A stretch of DNA of 64,000 nucleotides from Paenibacillus tyrphae. GTDB lineage: Bacteria > Bacillota > Bacilli > Paenibacillales > NBRC-103111. Under the pieces are notes generated by a model. That model saw only the letters and a program-made list of their open reading frames with translations. It had not been told where the DNA came from and made no database searches. The first letter of the stretch is position 1, and each line of letters opens with the position of its first letter. Shown one piece after another: positions 31,964-40,276 of the stretch. A program made the position numbers and the translations under genes. Location of the stretch: contig NZ_JAMZAW010000021.1 of NCBI RefSeq assembly GCF_024158745.1, positions 100,295 to 164,294 of the forward strand, read 5' to 3'.

Positions 31964-32443
31964 TCAATAATGGCAGTTGATCTTGTTCCAAGCCTCCGTA
32001 TGCTTCGTCTCGGGAGAGAAAATGCAGGCCTGATGCACACCGCCGAGGTCGAAGGTCAGAATGGTGTAATACGATTGGCGCTTCCCGTCCTCCATAAACG
32101 TGATGTCGGCGCGCCCATCCATATGTTCCCGGTCGTGAGGCACCTTTAAATTGATATATTCGACAGGGTAGAAGCCCTGTGTTTTCAGCTCATGCATGGC
32201 CGAGATCCATTGGGTTTTAGCGGCATTGCCGGTTTCGTCGGCACGCGGATTGCGGCTCAAGGACTTCGAAGCCTTCTCGTATTCTCCGCTGGAGACGGCG
32301 CTAAGGAACGCTTTCGCGTCATTTTTGTATTGAGGACCGAGGTACCATCTCAAGGGAGCGAACGGGTCCGTGAAAAAGATCAGAACGCCAACGATAGCGA
32401 TAAAAAATAAGGGAATAGCGAGCAGTAAGCGAAACCTATTCAT
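31964..32443 (-). CDS. Membrane-anchored hypothetical protein
   Basis: A 159-residue protein with an N-terminal membrane helix (LLLAIPLFFIAIVGVLIFF) and an extracytoplasmic domain of mixed alpha/beta type (KAFLSAVSSGEYEKASKSL, then ADITFMEDGKRQSYYTILTF). The layout resembles small NTF2-like anchored proteins, but no family is recognised. GGGGGT precedes the ATG. It is convergent with the SGNH-like gene and GC-rich like the chromosome, so the AT-rich island ends just before it. Confidence 0.6.
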   Translation of the reverse strand: MNRFRLLLAIPLFFIAIVGVLIFFTDPFAPLRWYLGPQYKNDAKAFLSAVSSGEYEKASKSLSRNPRADETGNAAKTQWISAMHELKTQGFYPVEYINLKVPHDREHMDGRADITFMEDGKRQSYYTILTFDLGGVHQACIFSPETKHTEAWNKINCHY

Positions 32444-32515
32444 GGTAACCCCCGTATAAATTGCATTGGCAACCTAATTCTACCATTGGAGGCCGTTCTT
32501 TCACAATTCCCCTTG

Positions 32516-32547
32516 TTGACATTCGGAAAACATTCGACCGGTATAAT
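32516..32547 (+). promoter_or_regulatory. Candidate promoter of the TlpA-like gene
   Basis: TTGACA (32516-32521) and TATAAT (32542-32547) are both perfect, but the spacer is 20 bases, longer than usual. Confidence 0.4.
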
Positions 32548-32587
32548 AAAGGGGACAGGCTCGACAAGGACGGATGGTGACGGTGAA

Positions 32588-33103
32588 ATGATGAAAAGAA
32601 AAGGGATGCTGCTGCTTCTGGTCGCGCTGGTATCCTTGGTGCTGTATTCCAAGCTCCCGGCTCGTGCTGGAACGGCGGCGAAGATTGGAGCCCAGGCGCC
32701 CGCTTTTGCGCTTCCGGCGCTGGACGGACAAACGTATACGTCGGAGCAATTTCGCGGCAAGCCGTTGATCATTAATTTCTGGGCCTCGTGGTGCGAGCCG
32801 TGTAAAGCGGAGGCTCCAGCGTTGGCACGGCTGTATGAGCGGTATAAGGACCGGGTGGAGTTTGTGGCGGTCAACATTACGGCCAAGGACCGGATCGAAT
32901 CCGTCCGGGCGTTCGTTTCGGAGCATGGCCTGTCGTTTCCGGTGCTGCTCGATGAACGGGCGGAGACGGCTCAGGCCTACCGTATCGTGCCGATCCCGAC
33001 AACCTATCTGGTGGACCGCAGCGGTATGATCGCGGATAAAATTACCGGTGCTGCCGACGATGCCACATTCGAGAAAAAAATAATGGCGCTGCTGCAGCGT
33101 TAA
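32588..33103 (+). CDS. TlpA/ResA-like membrane-anchored thioredoxin
   Basis: A 171-residue extracytoplasmic thiol-disulfide oxidoreductase. An N-terminal anchor helix (GMLLLLVALVSLVLY) leads to the thioredoxin fold with the redox motif WASWCEPCKAE (C69 and C72) and the conserved cis-proline segment VPIPTTYLVDRSG. Relatives reduce apocytochrome c or act in spore-cortex formation. No cytochrome maturation genes lie here. Adjacent ATGs at 32588 and 32591 are both possible. Confidence 0.9.
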   Translation: MMKRKGMLLLLVALVSLVLYSKLPARAGTAAKIGAQAPAFALPALDGQTYTSEQFRGKPLIINFWASWCEPCKAEAPALARLYERYKDRVEFVAVNITAKDRIESVRAFVSEHGLSFPVLLDERAETAQAYRIVPIPTTYLVDRSGMIADKITGAADDATFEKKIMALLQR

Positions 33104-33105
33104 AA

Positions 33106-33166
33106 CGAAGAATCGCCCTCTTTCAGCCTTTTCTGAGCTGAAGCGAGGGCGACTCGTCGTTTTTTA
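33106..33166. terminator. Bidirectional terminator between the TlpA-like and ABC permease genes
   Basis: TCGCCCTC (33113-33120) pairs with GAGGGCGA (33145-33152), with an inner TCAGC/GCTGA stem. TTTTTT follows on the plus strand, and a T-rich stretch follows on the minus strand. Confidence 0.85.
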
Positions 33167-33175
33167 CAAATTTGA

Positions 33176-34393
33176 TTATGCCGTGTGCAAATAACGGGCC
33201 GTTTCCGTCCGGTAAGCGCCGACGGCGGGGAGAATGCCCGCGATCATGCCCAGCAGCGCAACGCCTCCGATAACGGCAGCTACGTCCCAACTGTACGCGA
33301 CGGCAACGGTCACGGATATTTGCGAGCCGATATAGTCCGACAACAGCCAGGTGAGTCCGCCGCCGAGCGCCGTACCGAGCACGCAGCCGAAGACGACCAC
33401 CAGCACGGATTCGAGCAGCACGATCGTGACGACGGCGCTGCGGCTTGCCCCAATGGCGCGCAGAATGGCGACGGTCCGTCTTCGTTCTACGGTGGAGCCG
33501 TACAGGGCCAGAACGACGGTCAGCCCGGCCATTCCCAGAACGACGTAGCTGATATATTTCAAAATTTGCTCGCCGCTGCCCATCATATCGAAGATTTTGG
33601 CAATGACTTGTCCGGGGAACACCGCTTGCGCCTCTTTGCCCTGATTGATCTCCTGGTACATCTTCATCAGGTCCACGTAGCTTCGCGGCTTCACCAAGGC
33701 GGCGGTCACGCCATGCTCGTCTTCATCATCATGTTTTTGCTCTCCCGCATGCTCATGGCTGATCCAGTAGCTGTCCATGCTGACGTAAATGCCTTGATCC
33801 GAAGGGGCCGATACGCTATGCAGGATGCCGACGATCGTGTACGGATGGTCCTTATGGCCTTCGTCGTGCTGCAAAGATTTGGCGACGCCGTGACCCGAAA
33901 TGAGCCGGTCCCCGACCTTCAGCCCGGTTTCTTTGGCGACCTTGGCGCCAAGCACCGCTTCGAACGGCTTGTCGAACAGCCGCCCGGCCGCGAGCTGGAA
34001 ATAAGGGGGGTCGCTGGGCTTCCCTTTCAGCGCGAAGAAGGAAGGGGTCGTGCCGACGAGCCGGAACCCTTTGTAATTGTCACCGAGCGCAAAAGGAACT
34101 GCCTGGGTGACCCGGGGATCGTTCTCAAGCGTATGGTAATAATCCAGCGAAATATTCGCCAAAGGGTTATCCATTAAAAAGATCGTGTTGAACACAAGCT
34201 GGTTGGCGCTGCCCTTGGAGCCGACGATCATACCGAACGGCTCGCTCGCTTTGACGATGCCCTGCTTGATGCCTGCGGAGAGCATCATGATGCTGAGCGT
34301 CATCGCGACGCCGATACTGACGACGATGACGGTAATGAGCGTTTGGACCCGCCGGTTCATGAGGTTGCGCCAAGCCATGTGCAGCAAAGACAT
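33176..34393 (-). CDS. MacB/LolC-type ABC transporter permease with histidine-rich loop
   Basis: A 405-residue FtsX/MacB-fold permease: one N-terminal helix, a large outside domain (about 50-270) and three C-terminal helices (YISYVVLGMAGLTVVLALYG onward). The outside domain contains the acidic, histidine-rich SHEHAGEQKHDDEDEHG, a likely metal-binding loop. It is the third gene of the lipoprotein-ATPase-permease operon, three bases after the ATPase gene. MacB-type systems move lipoproteins, peptides or drugs, but the His-rich loop and the partner lipoprotein suggest a metal such as zinc. Confidence 0.85.
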   Translation of the reverse strand: MSLLHMAWRNLMNRRVQTLITVIVVSIGVAMTLSIMMLSAGIKQGIVKASEPFGMIVGSKGSANQLVFNTIFLMDNPLANISLDYYHTLENDPRVTQAVPFALGDNYKGFRLVGTTPSFFALKGKPSDPPYFQLAAGRLFDKPFEAVLGAKVAKETGLKVGDRLISGHGVAKSLQHDEGHKDHPYTIVGILHSVSAPSDQGIYVSMDSYWISHEHAGEQKHDDEDEHGVTAALVKPRSYVDLMKMYQEINQGKEAQAVFPGQVIAKIFDMMGSGEQILKYISYVVLGMAGLTVVLALYGSTVERRRTVAILRAIGASRSAVVTIVLLESVLVVVFGCVLGTALGGGLTWLLSDYIGSQISVTVAVAYSWDVAAVIGGVALLGMIAGILPAVGAYRTETARYLHTA

Positions 34394-34396
34394 GAA

Positions 34397-35083
34397 TTAC
34401 CCGACCTCTCTGGTATCGTAAATGGAAAGCTCCCGAAGGCTCACGACGCGGTCCAATCTGCCGGCCAGCTCCGGGTCGTGGGTACACAGCAGCAGGGCCG
34501 TTCTGTTCTGTTCGCAGGCTTCGGCCAGCAGCGAAAACACCTGCTCCGCATTGGCGTGGTCCAGACTGGCCGTCGGCTCGTCCGCCAGCACAAGGGCCGG
34601 GCGGTTCGCCAGCGCCCGCGCGATAGAGACGCGCTGCTGCTCGCCGCCGCTGAGCTGGCCCGGCTTGTGGTGAAGCCGGTGCTCAAGGCCGACCTGCGCC
34701 AGCAGCTCGCCGGCGCGCTGCTTTTGCGCCTTCGGCGGGATGGTTTTGCCAAACTGCATGGCCGCCAGCACGTTCTCCAGCGCGGTAAAGCCCGGCAGCA
34801 GGTTGAAGCTCTGGAACACGTAGCCGATATGCTGCGCCCGGAAGCGGTCCAGCTCCGCTTCGCTCAGCCGTTCGAGCTGCCGGTCCAGCAGGCGGATGGT
34901 GCCGCTTGTAGGCCGCAGGATGCCGGCGATGAGCTGAAGCAGGGTGCTTTTGCCCGAGCCGCTCGGTCCAACCAAGGCCACCCGTTCGCCTGCGCTCATG
35001 GCAAAATGGGAGACGTTCAGCACGTGCACCTGCCGCTTGCCCGGAAGGGGGTACGATTTGGTCAAGTTCTCGGCATGCAGCAT
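34397..35083 (-). CDS. ABC transporter ATP-binding protein (MacB/LolD type)
   Basis: A 228-residue ATPase with Walker A GPSGSGKST, Q-loop, signature LSGGEQQRVSIARAL, Walker B LVLADEPTASLD and the switch histidine in LLCTHDPELA. It drives the adjacent FtsX-fold permease. Its ATG shares one base with the stop of the lipoprotein gene (TAATG), so translation is coupled. Confidence 0.93.
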   Translation of the reverse strand: MLHAENLTKSYPLPGKRQVHVLNVSHFAMSAGERVALVGPSGSGKSTLLQLIAGILRPTSGTIRLLDRQLERLSEAELDRFRAQHIGYVFQSFNLLPGFTALENVLAAMQFGKTIPPKAQKQRAGELLAQVGLEHRLHHKPGQLSGGEQQRVSIARALANRPALVLADEPTASLDHANAEQVFSLLAEACEQNRTALLLCTHDPELAGRLDRVVSLRELSIYDTREVG

Positions 35084-36006
35084 TACTTCAGCACCTCCAC
35101 GCTGTCCGCGTTGATGCGGATCAGGCTGACGAAGCTGGTCTCTTCGTCCGTTTGCGAGCCTACGCTGAGCGTGCCAGTCACTTTGACCTGATGCTCCGTC
35201 GGCGTCACGTCCTTGCCCTTGGGCATAAAGACGACCACGATATCCGTCGGCCAGTCCGCATCGGTCGAGCAGAACGGGCAGACGGTGAGCGCGACTTTGG
35301 TCAGGACGAAAAAGTTGACTTTGGCGGTCAACGGCGGAGCCATGAAGCCGGTCATTTCTACTTTTTTGCCAGCCAACTGATTCACTTGGTCCGATAGCTT
35401 CACGCCGCGCACCGTCATCTCGGAATACAGGTCCTCGAACGTCAAAACAGGCGTTTTGCCCGCTTCCTTCACGATATTTTTCGTCGTCTCGGGTTTAGCT
35501 TGCTTGGCCGCCGCTTGTTCGGCCGCAGGCGGCTTCTCCTGCGGCGATGCCGTCCCGGCTGCCGCGGGAGCGCCCTTGGCAGCCGCGTCGGCCGCTGCTT
35601 GCGCGTCGGGAGCCGCTGCGCTCCCCGTGGCCGCATCGCCCGCCGGGGCGGTGCCTGCGGGCGCGGTGCCCGCTGCCCCGGGGGAGGCCGCCGCACTGCC
35701 CGCGCCGGCCTCGCTCGTGCTTGCCTGCGGGGCTCCAGCAGCCGCGGTCTGCCCGCCGCCCGCTTGCCCTGCATCCGCCGCCGCCGCTGGCTGAGCGGCT
35801 TTGCCGGCCTCTCCCGCGCCTGCCTGCTGCGGCTGCGCTCCGGCAGCCGAAGTCTCCGCCGCCGGGGCGGACGCTGCCGCCGAAACGGAAGAATCAACCG
35901 GCCCCCCGGAAGACAGGGGAACCGGTTGATTGCAGCCGGGAACGAGGAGCGTAACGGCGATCAGGCCGACGGCTAGGGCGGTCATGCCTCTTGGTTCAAG
36001 CCGCAT
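35083..36006 (-). CDS. Lipoprotein with Ala/Pro-rich linker and DUF3299-like C-terminal domain
   Basis: A 307-residue lipoprotein with lipobox LVPGC. Residues about 30-165 are almost only Ala, Pro, Gly, Ser, Thr and Gln, a flexible spacer. The C-terminal 120 residues form a beta-rich domain with LAGKKVEMTGFMAPPL, FVLTKVALTVCPFCSTDADWPTDIVVVFMP and VTGTLSVGSQTDEETSF. This resembles the DUF3299 proteins that accompany zinc-related ABC modules in Gram-negatives, and the CPFC pair could bind metal. The ATG at 36006 has GGAGG eight bases upstream; an ATG at 36021 lies in that ribosome site. It is the first gene of a three-gene operon with ATPase and permease. Confidence 0.65.
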   Translation of the reverse strand: MRLEPRGMTALAVGLIAVTLLVPGCNQPVPLSSGGPVDSSVSAAASAPAAETSAAGAQPQQAGAGEAGKAAQPAAAADAGQAGGGQTAAAGAPQASTSEAGAGSAAASPGAAGTAPAGTAPAGDAATGSAAAPDAQAAADAAAKGAPAAAGTASPQEKPPAAEQAAAKQAKPETTKNIVKEAGKTPVLTFEDLYSEMTVRGVKLSDQVNQLAGKKVEMTGFMAPPLTAKVNFFVLTKVALTVCPFCSTDADWPTDIVVVFMPKGKDVTPTEHQVKVTGTLSVGSQTDEETSFVSLIRINADSVEVLK

Positions 36007-36065
36007 GGGTAACGCCTCCATTCACTCCGTAATTTCCATTTATCGTTTGATCTTGCGAGCTTTTC

Positions 36066-38117
36066 TTACTTCGCGAGCACTTCCAGGATGGAGCTGCCGG
36101 ACACGAACGTCGTGCCGTTCTCGAATTTATGCTCCAACGCGACGTCTTTGCCGTTCTTCGTTGCTTTGCCGCTGTTCAGATTCAAAACAACCGTGCTGTC
36201 GTTGATTTGAATCGTAATTTCTCTTGTCGACGCGTTGAACTTCACCGTACCGACCATCATATGGACGAAGCTGGCCAGCGGGATCCAGTTTTTTCCGTCC
36301 GATTTCGCATCGGATACGTTCAGGCCAAGCGCGTTAGCCATGCCGAAAAACACATCGGTGTTGTCCATCGTGCCTTTGAAATATTGCGACCCCGGGCCGT
36401 AGGCCATCAGCGGCACGTCATCGGCCGTATGCACGCCTACGCTTTCCGTCGTCGGGTTAACGGTACCCTGCCGGAGGAAACGGTCGCGGTTCGGATCGTC
36501 GGGATTTGCCAGCTTCGCCGGGTTGGCGACATAGCGTCCTTCTTTGTTTTTCACCGACGGGGAAGTCGGCACCGGATCGAATTTGTAATCTTCGTAGTAA
36601 TCCGGGTAGGAGCCGAACACGACAGCCAGCTTGCGGTCTACGTCAGGATGGTCCGGGAATCCGTCGCCGTTGCCGTCGACATACGTCGGGAATTTGGAAT
36701 CCTCATACGTGCGGAACGCTTCGCGGCCCGACTTGCCGTCGCCTTCCCAGTACGTGCCCGCGACGCTGACGGAGTGCGAGTGATCTGCGGTGACGACGAT
36801 CATCGTCTCGCCGTTCTGCTCGGCGAACCGCTTGGCTACGCCGATCGCTTTATCCATCTCGATCGTATCGTAAGCCGCGCGCTCCCAATCCAGCGGGTGA
36901 AGCTGCTTGTCGATGCTTGCGCCTTCGACCATCAGGAAGAAGCCTTTATCGTTCTTGCTGAGCGTATCGAGCGCTTTTTGCGTCATATCCCACAGGTTCG
37001 GCTGATCTGTGAACGATTTCAGCTCCGCTTTGTTGTTCGTCGAGCGGTCGTAGTAGACGCTCATGTCCGACGTATGGAACAGGCCGAGCAGCTTGTCCGG
37101 CGCATTCGCCGCTTTCAACTGGGCGGCGTTCTCCGCGATGGTGTAGCCTTTTTGCTGGAACATGTCGAACAGGTTTTTCTCGTCCTTCCGTTTGGAGCCC
37201 GGCGTCGATTTCGGAAGGAAATAAGCCGATCCGCCGCCCAGAATCACTTCCGGCTGCAGCTTATACAGCATTTCGGCGATTTCCGGCTTGTCCGAGCGTC
37301 TGCGCGTATGGGAGACGACGGCCGCCGGGGTGGCATCTTCGATTTCCGATGTCGTGACGACGCCGACCGACATGCCGCGGGTGCGCTTGAGCATTTCCGC
37401 AAGCGTCTCGACCTTCGGATCGTCGAGCGAGCTTTCCGTATTGTCCGGGTAGATGCCCAGGCCGTTCACGGCGGACTTGTGGCCGGTATTGTACGCGCTG
37501 GCGCTGTTGGCGGAGTCCGTCACGAGCGCATCCATGCCGGAGGTCGTCACGACTGCGCGCTGATCGAATTTATCCATTTCGAGCAGACTGTTGTATTTGC
37601 CCTCGGTGATGCCTTTGGACATGATGCGGGACATCGTAATGTCCGGGAAAGCCATGCCGTCCCCGACGAACAGGATGACGTTTTTCGCTTTTTTGCCGCC
37701 TTGATCGGCCAGCACGACTTCGTATTTCACGGTTTTCGCCAAGCCGTTGTCGGCTTTGACGGCGACTTCATAGGTGCCGGGCTCATTGATTTTGACGTCC
37801 CGGATGGTGAACTCCTGGCTTTTGTCTGTGTTGGTTTTGACCAAAGGCTTGCCGAAAAATTGCTCGGCATCTTTGCCGTTCACCGTAATGCTGACGGAGG
37901 ACGGCACCGCCGTCAGGTGATTTAATTCCACACGGAAGTCGAAGAGGCTTCCGGCTAAAAATTTCGCTCGGTCGATAGGTGCGATATACACGGATGGAGC
38001 CTGCGCGGTTTCCGCCGCATAAGCCGCCGGTACGGGCTCGGAGACGAATCCCGTGCCGCTTGCGAGCAGGCTGCCGGTGACCGCGATGCTGGTTAAGACT
38101 TTAAAAGCCTTTTTCAT
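36066..38117 (-). CDS. Secreted alkaline phosphatase (PhoA superfamily) with C-terminal beta domain
   Basis: A 683-residue exported phosphomonoesterase. After the signal peptide (to about AAYA) there is a beta-sandwich (about 40-135), then the alkaline phosphatase domain: NVILFVGDGM (metal ligand D153), VTDSANSASAYNTG with the catalytic S202, MVEGASIDKQLHP, and VTADHSHS. The last 100 residues (WIPLASFVHMMVGTVKFNASTREITIQIND) look like a copper amine oxidase N-terminal-like domain, common in Paenibacillus exoproteins. A Pho box precedes the gene, so it is probably induced by phosphate starvation through PhoPR. Confidence 0.92.
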   Translation of the reverse strand: MKKAFKVLTSIAVTGSLLASGTGFVSEPVPAAYAAETAQAPSVYIAPIDRAKFLAGSLFDFRVELNHLTAVPSSVSITVNGKDAEQFFGKPLVKTNTDKSQEFTIRDVKINEPGTYEVAVKADNGLAKTVKYEVVLADQGGKKAKNVILFVGDGMAFPDITMSRIMSKGITEGKYNSLLEMDKFDQRAVVTTSGMDALVTDSANSASAYNTGHKSAVNGLGIYPDNTESSLDDPKVETLAEMLKRTRGMSVGVVTTSEIEDATPAAVVSHTRRRSDKPEIAEMLYKLQPEVILGGGSAYFLPKSTPGSKRKDEKNLFDMFQQKGYTIAENAAQLKAANAPDKLLGLFHTSDMSVYYDRSTNNKAELKSFTDQPNLWDMTQKALDTLSKNDKGFFLMVEGASIDKQLHPLDWERAAYDTIEMDKAIGVAKRFAEQNGETMIVVTADHSHSVSVAGTYWEGDGKSGREAFRTYEDSKFPTYVDGNGDGFPDHPDVDRKLAVVFGSYPDYYEDYKFDPVPTSPSVKNKEGRYVANPAKLANPDDPNRDRFLRQGTVNPTTESVGVHTADDVPLMAYGPGSQYFKGTMDNTDVFFGMANALGLNVSDAKSDGKNWIPLASFVHMMVGTVKFNASTREITIQINDSTVVLNLNSGKATKNGKDVALEHKFENGTTFVSGSSILEVLAK

Positions 38118-38153
38118 TATAAATAAGCACCTCCACTAGAATTGGACAACTCG

Positions 38154-38207
38154 ATTATAGGCAAGTTGTGTAAAGGGGAATGAATGATTACGTTAAGAAA
38201 TTATGAA
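38154..38207 (-). promoter_or_regulatory. Pho box and promoter of the alkaline phosphatase gene
   Basis: On the minus strand four PhoP-type hexamers, TTCATA, TTAACG, TTCATT and TTTACA, start 11, 12 and 10 bases apart (38207 down to 38169), followed nine bases later by a TATAAT -10 box (38159-38154). This matches the Bacillus PhoP consensus TT(A/C/T)A(C/T)A repeated about every 11 bases. Confidence 0.7.
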
Positions 38208-38276
38208 GAATTTGACTTGCTTGTCCCAAGAGGAACAAAACCCGAAAAAAAGCAACCCCAGCCGAAATTTTACTCC

Positions 38277-38305
38277 TTACGCCGGAAGCGGCGGCCCTCT
38301 ACAAT
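38277..38305 (+). promoter_or_regulatory. Promoter of the second ABC importer
   Basis: TTACGC (38277-38282), 17-base spacer, TACAAT (38300-38305), 54 bases before the proposed TTG start. Confidence 0.5.
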
Positions 38306-38359
38306 GAAAGTGATGAAAATGCTTACATTACGAAGGTGCGAGCCGGAGGTGCAGTAGAT

Positions 38360-39328
38360 TTGAATCCCAAGACAGATATGCCGATTCGGCGCCAAGAGCC
38401 GGAAGCCCTGAGCCGGTCGGCATCCAAGCTGCTTCGCAGGCTCTACGGACAGCGTCATCTGCAAATTATGGCGCTGCTTGGCGTCCTATGGATCGTCGTT
38501 TTCAACTATGTCCCCATGTACGGCATTGTCATTGCCTTCAAGGATTTCAATATCACGGCGTCGATTTCCGCAGCGCCCTGGGTGGGACTGGAGCATTTCA
38601 AAGCTTTTCTGGAAGACGACAGCTTGGCCGATGTGGTCAAAAATACAATCGGAATGAGCGTGCTTAAGCTGCTCTTCGGATTCCCGCTGCCGATCGTCTT
38701 CGCGCTCTTCCTGAACGAACTGCGCTCCGTACGCTACAAGAAGGCGGTGCAAACGATCTCTTATTTACCCCATTTTCTGTCCTGGGTCATTCTGGGGGGC
38801 ATTTTGGCGACCTGGCTGGCCGACGTCGGGATCGTCAACCGGCTGCTCCTGGCCATGAACCTTATCGAGGAGCCGATCAGCTATTTGGCCGAGCCCGACT
38901 ATTTCTGGACCATTATCGTCACCTCGGACATATGGAAGGAGCTGGGCTGGTCCGCTATCATTTATTTAGCCGCCATCTCCGGCGTTTCTCCGGAAATGTA
39001 CGAAGCGGCGACGATTGACGGGGCAGGCCGGTTCCAGAAAATGATTTACGTGACACTCCCGGCGATCAAAGGCACGATTACTATTCTGTTCATTCTCGCC
39101 GTCAGCGGCATTTTGAATTCGAACTTCGACCAGATTCTCGTGCTCAAAAACCAATTGAATGAGAGCGCCAGCAACGTCGTCGACGTGTACGTGTATCAGG
39201 TCGGGCTGAAGCAAAGCCGCTTCTCCTATGCAACGGCCGTAGGCTTGCTCAAATCGTTCATTTCGCTCGCTCTCCTGCTCTCGGCAAACTACATCACGAA
39301 GCGATTGAATAACACGTCCCTATTCTAG
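38360..39328 (+). CDS. ABC sugar importer permease, LplB type (second system)
   Basis: A 322-residue CUT1 permease with the EAA loop MYEAATIDGAGRFQKMIYVTLPAI and the LplB-like IAFKDFNITASISAAPWVGLEHFKAF. The best start is TTG at 38360, nine bases after GGAGGT. A GTG at 38336 in the same frame has no proper ribosome site. It is the first gene of a second importer operon (permease-permease-binding protein), again without an ATPase gene. Confidence 0.92.
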   Translation: MNPKTDMPIRRQEPEALSRSASKLLRRLYGQRHLQIMALLGVLWIVVFNYVPMYGIVIAFKDFNITASISAAPWVGLEHFKAFLEDDSLADVVKNTIGMSVLKLLFGFPLPIVFALFLNELRSVRYKKAVQTISYLPHFLSWVILGGILATWLADVGIVNRLLLAMNLIEEPISYLAEPDYFWTIIVTSDIWKELGWSAIIYLAAISGVSPEMYEAATIDGAGRFQKMIYVTLPAIKGTITILFILAVSGILNSNFDQILVLKNQLNESASNVVDVYVYQVGLKQSRFSYATAVGLLKSFISLALLLSANYITKRLNNTSLF

Positions 39329-39347
39329 GAAAGGAGAGGATCGCAAG

Positions 39348-40235
39348 ATGGTTTCCATGAACCGCAGAACGCTGCGTGAGGTTATATTCGACCGGCTGAA
39401 CGATGTCTTCATGCTCGTGATCTGCTTCGTCACGCTGTACCCGATCTGGTATGTGCTCGTGAATTCCCTGAACGACGGCAACGACGCGATGCGGGGCGGC
39501 ATTTATTGGTGGCCGCGCATGTTCAGCTTCGACAGCTATCTGGCCGTATTCGCCAACGACGGCATTATGCTGGCGATGGGCGTGACGGTCGCCAAGACGG
39601 TCGTCGGAACGGTCGTGCACGTGCTGTTCACCGCCATGGTGGCGTATGCGTTTTCGCGCAAAGAACTGATCGGACGCCGGGCTTATATGATGCTGGGCAC
39701 GATCACGTTGTTTTTTAGCGGCGGGCTCATTCCCTCGTACTTGCTCATTCGGGATTTGGGGCTGCTCGACAGCTTCTGGGTCTACATCATTCCGGCGATG
39801 TTCAGCTTCTTCGATCTGATCGTTTTCCAGGCGTTTTTTCGGGAGATTCCCGACGGGCTGGAGGAGGCGGCGAAGCTGGACGGGGCGAACGACTTCAAAA
39901 TTTTCCGCTCGGTCATTCTCCCGGTCTCGATGCCCGTCGTTGCGACGATTGCGCTTTTCCACGGCGTGTACCAGTGGAACGATTACTTTACGGGAATGAT
40001 CTACATCAATCAAAGCGAGCTTCAGCCGATCCAGACGTATCTGTACAGAGTCGTGGCCCAGTCCAGCTCCAATCAGATGATGGCCGCCACCTCCGGCACT
40101 ATCGCGAAGTCCGTGTCTTCCCAGTCGATCAAGCTGGCGACGATGGTCATTACGTCCTTGCCGATCGTGATCGTGTATCCGTTTTTGCAGAAATATTTTG
40201 TGAAAGGCTTCATGATCGGCTCTATCAAGGGCTGA
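39348..40235 (+). CDS. ABC sugar importer permease, YtcP type (second system)
   Basis: A 295-residue CUT1 permease, partner of the preceding subunit. The EAA loop is LEEAAKLDGANDFKIFRSVILPVSMP and the C-terminus FLQKYFVKGFMIGSIKG is typical. AAAGGAGAGG precedes the ATG. Confidence 0.93.
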   Translation: MVSMNRRTLREVIFDRLNDVFMLVICFVTLYPIWYVLVNSLNDGNDAMRGGIYWWPRMFSFDSYLAVFANDGIMLAMGVTVAKTVVGTVVHVLFTAMVAYAFSRKELIGRRAYMMLGTITLFFSGGLIPSYLLIRDLGLLDSFWVYIIPAMFSFFDLIVFQAFFREIPDGLEEAAKLDGANDFKIFRSVILPVSMPVVATIALFHGVYQWNDYFTGMIYINQSELQPIQTYLYRVVAQSSSNQMMAATSGTIAKSVSSQSIKLATMVITSLPIVIVYPFLQKYFVKGFMIGSIKG

Positions 40236-40276
40236 TTCCATATAACTATGATGATACAGAAAAGGGGAAAACGCAG

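Noticed and set aside
39974..40276. Upstream extension of the second binding-protein gene
   Set aside because: The extension runs through the permease gene in another frame. The lipoprotein signal sequence and ribosome site fix the start at 40277.
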